Assembly (NCBI GenBank): GCA_026400305.1
Contig: JAPLPI010000171.1
Coordinates: forward strand, 1 to 24,063
Reading direction: 5' to 3'
DNA from: Alphaproteobacteria bacterium
Lineage (GTDB): Bacteria; Pseudomonadota; Alphaproteobacteria; Micropepsales; Micropepsaceae
Length of the DNA: 24,063 bases
In this document: piece after piece, positions 15,783 to 21,325 of the stretch
How positions within the stretch are numbered: position 1 is the stretch's first letter
Layout of the letters: each line of letters starts with the position of its first letter
Made by a program: the position numbers and the translations under genes
Notes under the pieces: generated by a model
Told to the model about the DNA's origin: nothing
Databases searched by the model: none
The model's input: the letters and a program-made list of their open reading frames with translations, nothing else

Positions 15783-16522
15783 GGGGCGGCGGTCTTCAGC
15801 AACGCCTGGGCCTGCTGTTCGCAGCGGCGGGCCGCCATCCAGCCGGCGCGCATCTCGGCATTGGTCAGGGTAGCGGGCACCTGCACCATCGTCACCGCCG
15901 ATTCATTGCTGTTGAAGTTCACCACATAGGCCTCGCCAGCGCGCATCGGCACGTCGGTGGTGATCTGGATACGGTCCGACCCCACCGGCCATTGCGCCTT
16001 GGCGATCCAGCTGCGGTCTACGGGGGCTACGCTGAGTTCGGCGACGGCCTTGGAATCGGGGCGCCAGAAAACCGGCGTGCCATTCTCCAGCACACAGACA
16101 TTGCCGCTATGGGTGGCATCCAGCACCCAGGGCTCGGGCAGGTCGGCCAGCACGGTGCCGCGGGTGACACCAAACTCGCCGGCGCGCGCCTGGCGCTGGG
16201 TGACCAGCGCGGCCAGGGTCTGGTTGAGACCCACGCCGGCCGCTTCCCCGGTTGCGACCGGAGGGCGATCATAGGGTCCATCCAGCTTCAGGGTCGAGCC
16301 GGTTTCAGAAATCAGCGTGACATGCTGGCCCTGCTTGAGGGTCAGCGGCTTGGTCGAATCCAGGGTAGAGCCGGGTTTCAGCGCAATGCCGCGCACCTCG
16401 GCCACCACCAGGGTAGCGGCGTCAGCAACCCCGATCATTGGGGTCAGTACCCAGCAGCCGAACAGGGCCAGAGCAATGGATCTCATTAATGCCTGCCTTG
16501 TAGTGCCCATCCACTTGTTCAT
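15779..16522 (-). CDS. Exported FecR-like domain protein
   Basis: About 247 residues from MNKWMGTTRQALMRSIALAL; an alternative ATG at 16486 (MRSIALALFGCWVL) leaves a more compact signal peptide and has AGGCAGG upstream, so the start is uncertain. Cleavage is likely after GVADA. The mature N-terminal third (TLVVAEVRGIALKPGSTL, LKQGQHVTLISETG, KLDGPYD) has the short beta-strand pattern of FecR domains, which bind ligands or partner proteins in the periplasm. The rest is unassigned, with a lone Cys pair at NVCVLENG and RRCEQQ. It lies 5 bp after the CHAT gene and overlaps the cyclase start, so co-translation with the cyclase is expected. I infer a periplasmic partner of CHASE2. Unlike true FecR it has no cytoplasmic anti-sigma domain and no sigma factor gene is nearby. 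Confidence 0.68.
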   Translation of the reverse strand: MNKWMGTTRQALMRSIALALFGCWVLTPMIGVADAATLVVAEVRGIALKPGSTLDSTKPLTLKQGQHVTLISETGSTLKLDGPYDRPPVATGEAAGVGLNQTLAALVTQRQARAGEFGVTRGTVLADLPEPWVLDATHSGNVCVLENGTPVFWRPDSKAVAELSVAPVDRSWIAKAQWPVGSDRIQITTDVPMRAGEAYVVNFNSNESAVTMVQVPATLTNAEMRAGWMAARRCEQQAQALLKTAAP

Positions 16523-16527
16523 GCGGT

Positions 16528-19455
16528 TTAAACCCCGTCGCCGATCAAGGTGAAAGCGGCCCATTCAAAGGGATGGGCAGTGTTGTCCTTGGTGATCAGC
16601 GACAGTTGCGCCTGGCGCAAGGCCTCGACCACATCATGTTTGGGGTCCTTGGCCATGTTCGAGAAAGTGCCGGTCATCAGCGCCATGGTGGCGACCGAGG
16701 GCACCTCCCAGTGGCTGGCCAGCACAGCATGGGCCCCGGCATTGAAGAAGGCATCGGCTAGACCCAGCAGCGCGCCGCCGCCAAAACTCTTGCCGCCGCC
16801 GGCGCCGGTATTGCAGGCCGAGAGCACCACCAGGTTGGCATTGATCTTCATGCCCGCGATCTCGCTGGCGGTGAGAAGGCCATCGGCGTTGGTGGAAGTG
16901 GCCGGGGTGGCGGGTGGCGACAGGACAAGACCCGGCTGGGCCTGGCAATGGAGTTCACCCGGCAGCATGCCGTGGGTGGCGAAATACAACACCGCATATT
17001 GATCCAGAGACTTGGCGCGCAACGCCCCTTCGCTGGCGCCGGCGCCCGTCAGGATGTCGTCAGGAGACGCGCCCAGGTCGCGGCTCACCGCCTGAACTTC
17101 GGCGGCGGTTTCAGGCAAGGGTTGCAGGGCGCGCAGCTGCGCCGGATCGGCGGGCCCGCCGGCCTGGCAGGCCGCAGCCAACGCGTTCAGCGCCAGCGCC
17201 TGGTTGGCGCCACCTCCTTGGAAGGTGGGATTGCTCACTCCCAGGAAAGGTTTGGCATTTGCCATGCGGGTTACGCCACGCAGGGCCAGAAAAGCACGGG
17301 CCGATGGCGTGGCGGACACCGCGGTCTTACGGATCAGCCAGGCGGCGCGGACGTAATCGCGCGGCTGGCGCGGCGCAGCCGTCACCAGCAACGAGAAAGG
17401 AAGGCTGGCAAGATCCCCGCTGGTGGCAACCACCAGATGATCTACATTCGCCATCTGTGGCGAGACTGGGCCTAATGTCTCATTATAAAGCGCGGCGGCA
17501 TTGGCAAGGCTGAAGTCGGGCAGCTTGCCCAGCTTGGGCACAAAGGCGCTGCGCAGATCGGCGATGTCTGCGGCCAGATCGTCGGCATTGGTTTTCAGCT
17601 GCTTGACCGTCAAACCTTCGGGCGTGACCAGCAGCACATAGGCGGAATGAACCCCGATCACGAAACTGGCAAAGGCTTCGCGCTGATGCAAGGTGCGCTT
17701 CATGACGTCCAGGCTCACCGCGCCGGGATCGGCCATAGTGGCATAGGCGGGGAAGTCAGCGTGAAGCTTGGCGCTGGCTACATCGGCGCGGCTAGTGGCG
17801 GCCTCCAGCGCAGCTGACAGTTCCAGTTCGCGCTCGGCGTCGCGAGAATCATTGGTCTTGGCGCGCTCGGCTGCCAGCGTCATGCGGGTTTCGTCACGAG
17901 CACGCAGCGCGTCGTCGGTGGCGCGCACCTGCAAAGCCAGGATAGGCGTTTCGGCCGCGCGCTGCGCCGCCATGCGCGCAATCGTCTGTCCAGTGACGCC
18001 GCTGTCGGTCATCTGGGCGGCGGTGAACATCTCGCCTTCCAGCCGGGAGCGGTCAGACCCGTCCAGCGAGGCGTTGGCGGCTGTCAGAAAGGGCATAATC
18101 TGGTCGGCCATGATCTGGCTTCGCGCCCGCGGATTCTTGGCCAGCAGGGCGAAGGCTTGGCGATAGGACGCGATGGCTGAGGGATAGATTTGTTCGTCGC
18201 TGTAGAAACGGCCCAGCTGCAACAGCGCCTGTATGGTGGGACCGCCGTCGCCGAACAGCTTGCGGTCCATCGCCAGCGCGTCGGTGAAATTACGTTCAGC
18301 CTGCGCCACGCGGCCCTGGCGTTCATTGATCTCGCCCATCAGCGCCACGGCGTCGGCCCGCCAGGCCAGAGGCAGGTTGGGTTGGGCGGTGATGATGTAG
18401 AGCGCCTTCTCGGCGGCAACCTGGGCGCCGGCATTGTTGCCCGTGCGCAGTTCGAGCGCCGCCTGCACCCGCAACGCGTGGGCCAGTTCGCCATCCAGTA
18501 GGGTAGTGACCACCGGTGGATTGCCGTTCATATCCAGCTCGCCATTGCGCACCGCGTCCACCGCGCGCTGGCGCAACAGCGTGTTCTGGCGGGCGAAGGT
18601 CAGAGCTTCTTCATAGTGACGCTGGTTGGCGGCATTAAGCCCGCGATAGGAGGCGAGCCGGGCGCGGATTTCTGGGCTGGGGGCGGCTTCCACGATGGGC
18701 GTGGCGCGGCGGAACAAAGCGGCGGCCTCGTCGAAACGGCTCTGGTTGGAAACCTGCAGCGCCAGTTCCATAAGAGTCGCACCGACGGCGGCGGAATCGG
18801 GTCCAAACAGACGTGTCTCGATATCCAGCGCATCGCGATAGGCCTTCTCGGCGGCAGGATAGTTGCCACCGGCGCTAGCGCTGCTGCCCACGGCGAACAG
18901 TTGCAAATAGCCGAAATAGTCATTGGCATTGGCGTTCAGAACCCGGGCCGTGAAGCCGGCTTTGACGGCGGCTGTGGCCGCGGCGACACCCGAGACCGGC
19001 GTGCCCGAAGTGACGGAAATCGCGGCGGACAGGACATCGATCATTCCCGGCAGACCATCAGCCAGCATCAGGCCGGCCGGCGTCACCGCGGCCAGCACCA
19101 CATGCGGGGCGTCCCCTACGCCGGATGTACAGGAAAAAAGATAGGTACTGGCATCCAGGCTCTTGCCGCCGTCGCAGCGCAGACCCGCAGCGGTGCCGTC
19201 TGTCGGCAACTCACGAATGGCGCCCGCCACCGCGGAGCGGCGCGCCGCATCACTGCCTGTCAGGCCCGAACCGAACGCGACCCGGTTAATGCCGCCAGTC
19301 GTGACCTTGCCGGCGCAGACGATATCACTGCCTTTCAGGTGGCATGCTTCACCGGCCATGTTGTTGCCGATATCTCCCGGCGCGGCATTGGCCGGCGCAG
19401 CCGCCAGAACCGCAAGAACGGCGACGGCCAGAAGAGTGAGAGGAATGTATCGCAT
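16528..19455 (-). CDS. Exported TPR-CHAT caspase-like protein
   Basis: A 975-residue protein starting MRYIPLTLLAVAVLAVLAAA with a Sec signal cut near ANA; GAGG precedes this ATG, and longer in-frame starts lack a signal. The mature N-terminus has four Cys (38, 47, 94, 109) that may form two disulfides. Residues about 190-480 hold TPR-like units (NYPAAEKAYRDALDIE, RFDEAAALFRRA, RHYEEALTFARQN, RVAQAERNFTDALAMD, IYPSAIASYRQAFALL). After an Ala/Arg-rich helical linker, residues about 640-975 form the CHAT domain: AVLYFATHG supplies His828 and VVLSACNTG supplies Cys881, the clan CD protease dyad, followed by GLADAFFNAGAHAVLASHW. So it is a predicted cysteine protease in the periplasm or beyond. 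It lies 10 bp after the TpsB gene, implying a link with the secreted exoprotein: processing, regulation or an effector role. No substrate is known. Confidence 0.9.
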   Translation of the reverse strand: MRYIPLTLLAVAVLAVLAAAPANAAPGDIGNNMAGEACHLKGSDIVCAGKVTTGGINRVAFGSGLTGSDAARRSAVAGAIRELPTDGTAAGLRCDGGKSLDASTYLFSCTSGVGDAPHVVLAAVTPAGLMLADGLPGMIDVLSAAISVTSGTPVSGVAAATAAVKAGFTARVLNANANDYFGYLQLFAVGSSASAGGNYPAAEKAYRDALDIETRLFGPDSAAVGATLMELALQVSNQSRFDEAAALFRRATPIVEAAPSPEIRARLASYRGLNAANQRHYEEALTFARQNTLLRQRAVDAVRNGELDMNGNPPVVTTLLDGELAHALRVQAALELRTGNNAGAQVAAEKALYIITAQPNLPLAWRADAVALMGEINERQGRVAQAERNFTDALAMDRKLFGDGGPTIQALLQLGRFYSDEQIYPSAIASYRQAFALLAKNPRARSQIMADQIMPFLTAANASLDGSDRSRLEGEMFTAAQMTDSGVTGQTIARMAAQRAAETPILALQVRATDDALRARDETRMTLAAERAKTNDSRDAERELELSAALEAATSRADVASAKLHADFPAYATMADPGAVSLDVMKRTLHQREAFASFVIGVHSAYVLLVTPEGLTVKQLKTNADDLAADIADLRSAFVPKLGKLPDFSLANAAALYNETLGPVSPQMANVDHLVVATSGDLASLPFSLLVTAAPRQPRDYVRAAWLIRKTAVSATPSARAFLALRGVTRMANAKPFLGVSNPTFQGGGANQALALNALAAACQAGGPADPAQLRALQPLPETAAEVQAVSRDLGASPDDILTGAGASEGALRAKSLDQYAVLYFATHGMLPGELHCQAQPGLVLSPPATPATSTNADGLLTASEIAGMKINANLVVLSACNTGAGGGKSFGGGALLGLADAFFNAGAHAVLASHWEVPSVATMALMTGTFSNMAKDPKHDVVEALRQAQLSLITKDNTAHPFEWAAFTLIGDGV

Positions 19456-19465
19456 GGCGCTTGCC

Positions 19466-21220
19466 TCAGAACCGGATGCCGGCGGTGACAAATAACTTGG
19501 TCGCCTTCTTGCCTACGTCACTGCCGGTCACAGCCCGCAGGGTGCGCGAGCCTTCCAGGCCCAGGGAGGCATTGTAGGGCAAGGCCAGGCGAACGCCGCC
19601 GCCCACCGAGGTGACAGACTGATCCATAAAGCTCGGGTCGATCGCCGCGCCGCGCTGGATGTACCAAGTCTGGCCGCCATCGGCGTAAACGTAAGGCTGG
19701 ACGTTCAGTACATATTGATTGGCCCAGGGCGCGTCGTACCTAAGCTCGCCCGAGCCGCCTAGGCCGTGGTCGCCCGTGATGGCGCCAGGATCATAGCCGC
19801 GCCCGATGCCGGCACCACCAAAGGAAATCAGTTCACCGTTAATTAGCGGCGCGGAGGAGAACTGCCCCTGCCCCGTCACGACGACAGAGAAACCCTCGGG
19901 CAGGAAGCCAACATAGCGCACCAGGCCGGTAAATTTTGTGAAGTCCAGATAACCACCCTTGCGCGACAGGTTCGCCGATAGGTTGGGCGAGGCGCCTAGT
20001 GCCGGAATGCCTTGCGCGATACCGGCCGTGGCCAGCCAGGAACCGCCCATCCAGTTGCTATAGAGATAGGTTGCGCTGATGTCGGCTACGCGCCACACGT
20101 CATGGGCGACGCGACTGGCCAGGATATCGGTGTCGGCCTGCTGGAAGGTGATGCCTCCGTCCAGCTGCAGCGACTGTTCGCGGCTACGGATGATAGGCCA
20201 GGTCAGGCGCGGGCCCACCGCCCAGCTGTCGGTGACTACGCCGAAGGCCGACAGGGTCGAGCCAGGCTGTCCGTGAGTGATGGTGCCGGCGATGGTGCCG
20301 ATCACCCCATCAGGGCCGATGGCGCGGCGATAGCGCGCTTGGGTAGCGACCTGTTCGGTGGCGTCAGGAGAGGTGATGAAGGCGCCGGTCAGCTGGTCGG
20401 CGCCGTCGAAGATGGAATTGATCTGGGCATCGGCAATCAAGGTCCACAGACCAGAATAGCGCGAGCCGCGATTGTCCGAACCAAGGCCGCCGGTAAAGCG
20501 CGGCTGATTCACGTTCACAACGAGATCGGAAGCACCGGGAACATCCTCGGACGGCTTTAGTACGCCGCTAGCAGTGGTGCCAGGAAGATCGTTGGACAGC
20601 AGAAGACTGCGCTCCATGCTGGCCAGCGGCAGCGGCGCCTGATCCACACTGGGCTGTAGATACTGTTTGATCTTGTCCTGGGTCGCCGGCGTACCGCCCT
20701 GGACAGTGACATGAGCGATCTTGCCTTCGACGACATTGATGGTGAAGACGCCGTCGCGCACGCGTTGCGGCGGCACATAGGCGCGCACCAGGATATAGCC
20801 CTTGTCGCGATAAATCTTCTCGATGCCGTCGGCCACGTCCAGGATGTTGCTGAGCTTGACGGTCTGGCCAATCAGCTTGGCATAGAGTGGACGAAAAGTT
20901 TCCTCCGGAAGCATCTTGGCGCCGGTGATATGCAAATCCTTCAGGGTGAAGATCACCGTGTCCAAGTCACGCCCCCCCGCTGAACGCGACGGCGCATCGA
21001 TCCTAAAATCAAAATCCGGCTGGCTGGGCGGGATCGGCACGGGGCGGTCGCCGCGGCCCGGCTGCACCGCGCCCGGCAAAGCCGAGCTTGGAATAGTGAC
21101 GGGCTGTGCCAGCGAGACCGGAGGAAGGGCGCAAAACAAGACCGCGCTCATCAGCGCGGCGCGGCGCACGACCCTGGCGGTGCGGTGTGGATTTTTCTCA
21201 GTCTTTTTCAATGCGTTCAC
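19466..21220 (-). CDS. TpsB/FhaC/ShlB-type outer-membrane transporter
   Basis: About 584 residues from GTG 21220 (VNALKKTEKNPHRTARVVRR); TTG 21256 or TTG 21211 are alternatives, none with a good Shine-Dalgarno. The signal peptide's hydrophobic core LMSAVLFCALPPVSLAQ ends near residue 40. A proline-rich stretch leads into a POTRA_2 domain (FTLKDLHITGAKMLPEETF, IEKIYRDKGYILVRAYVPPQ, VVEGKIAHVTVQGG) and a second, weaker POTRA. The rest is the 16-strand ShlB/FhaC barrel, opening with DLVVNVNQPRFTGGLGSDNRG; GRGYDPG near residue 490 is the loop-6 (VRGY-like) motif. The last residue is Phe (VTAGIRF), the usual Bam signal. It exports the TpsA-type protein encoded directly upstream through the outer membrane. 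Confidence 0.92.
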   Translation of the reverse strand: MNALKKTEKNPHRTARVVRRAALMSAVLFCALPPVSLAQPVTIPSSALPGAVQPGRGDRPVPIPPSQPDFDFRIDAPSRSAGGRDLDTVIFTLKDLHITGAKMLPEETFRPLYAKLIGQTVKLSNILDVADGIEKIYRDKGYILVRAYVPPQRVRDGVFTINVVEGKIAHVTVQGGTPATQDKIKQYLQPSVDQAPLPLASMERSLLLSNDLPGTTASGVLKPSEDVPGASDLVVNVNQPRFTGGLGSDNRGSRYSGLWTLIADAQINSIFDGADQLTGAFITSPDATEQVATQARYRRAIGPDGVIGTIAGTITHGQPGSTLSAFGVVTDSWAVGPRLTWPIIRSREQSLQLDGGITFQQADTDILASRVAHDVWRVADISATYLYSNWMGGSWLATAGIAQGIPALGASPNLSANLSRKGGYLDFTKFTGLVRYVGFLPEGFSVVVTGQGQFSSAPLINGELISFGGAGIGRGYDPGAITGDHGLGGSGELRYDAPWANQYVLNVQPYVYADGGQTWYIQRGAAIDPSFMDQSVTSVGGGVRLALPYNASLGLEGSRTLRAVTGSDVGKKATKLFVTAGIRF

Positions 21221-21325
21221 TTTTCGAAATGCGGTAAGGAACCGTGCACAACACAAACTGATCCATAATTTGAGGCATTGAACGGCGGCGAAGGCGATAT
21301 AACAAATTGTCAGTTACGTAAATTA
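21221..21325 (-). other. Gap between the exoprotein and transporter genes
   Basis: A 105-base AT-richer spacer. It holds a 22-residue ORF (MDQFVLCTVPYRI..., 21266 down to 21198) that overlaps the transporter start in another frame, without a Shine-Dalgarno; it may be chance or a leader peptide. No hairpin-plus-U terminator separates the two genes, so they are probably co-transcribed. Confidence 0.3.

Noticed and set aside
15779..16522. Classical FecIR iron-uptake regulation
   Set aside because: No sigma factor gene, no cytoplasmic anti-sigma segment and no TonB receptor in the window; the partner here is a cyclase.
18616..19488. A 290-codon plus-strand ORF opposite the CHAT gene 5' end
   Set aside because: Shadow frame; composition is dominated by Gly, Arg, Gln and His without hydrophobic patterning.
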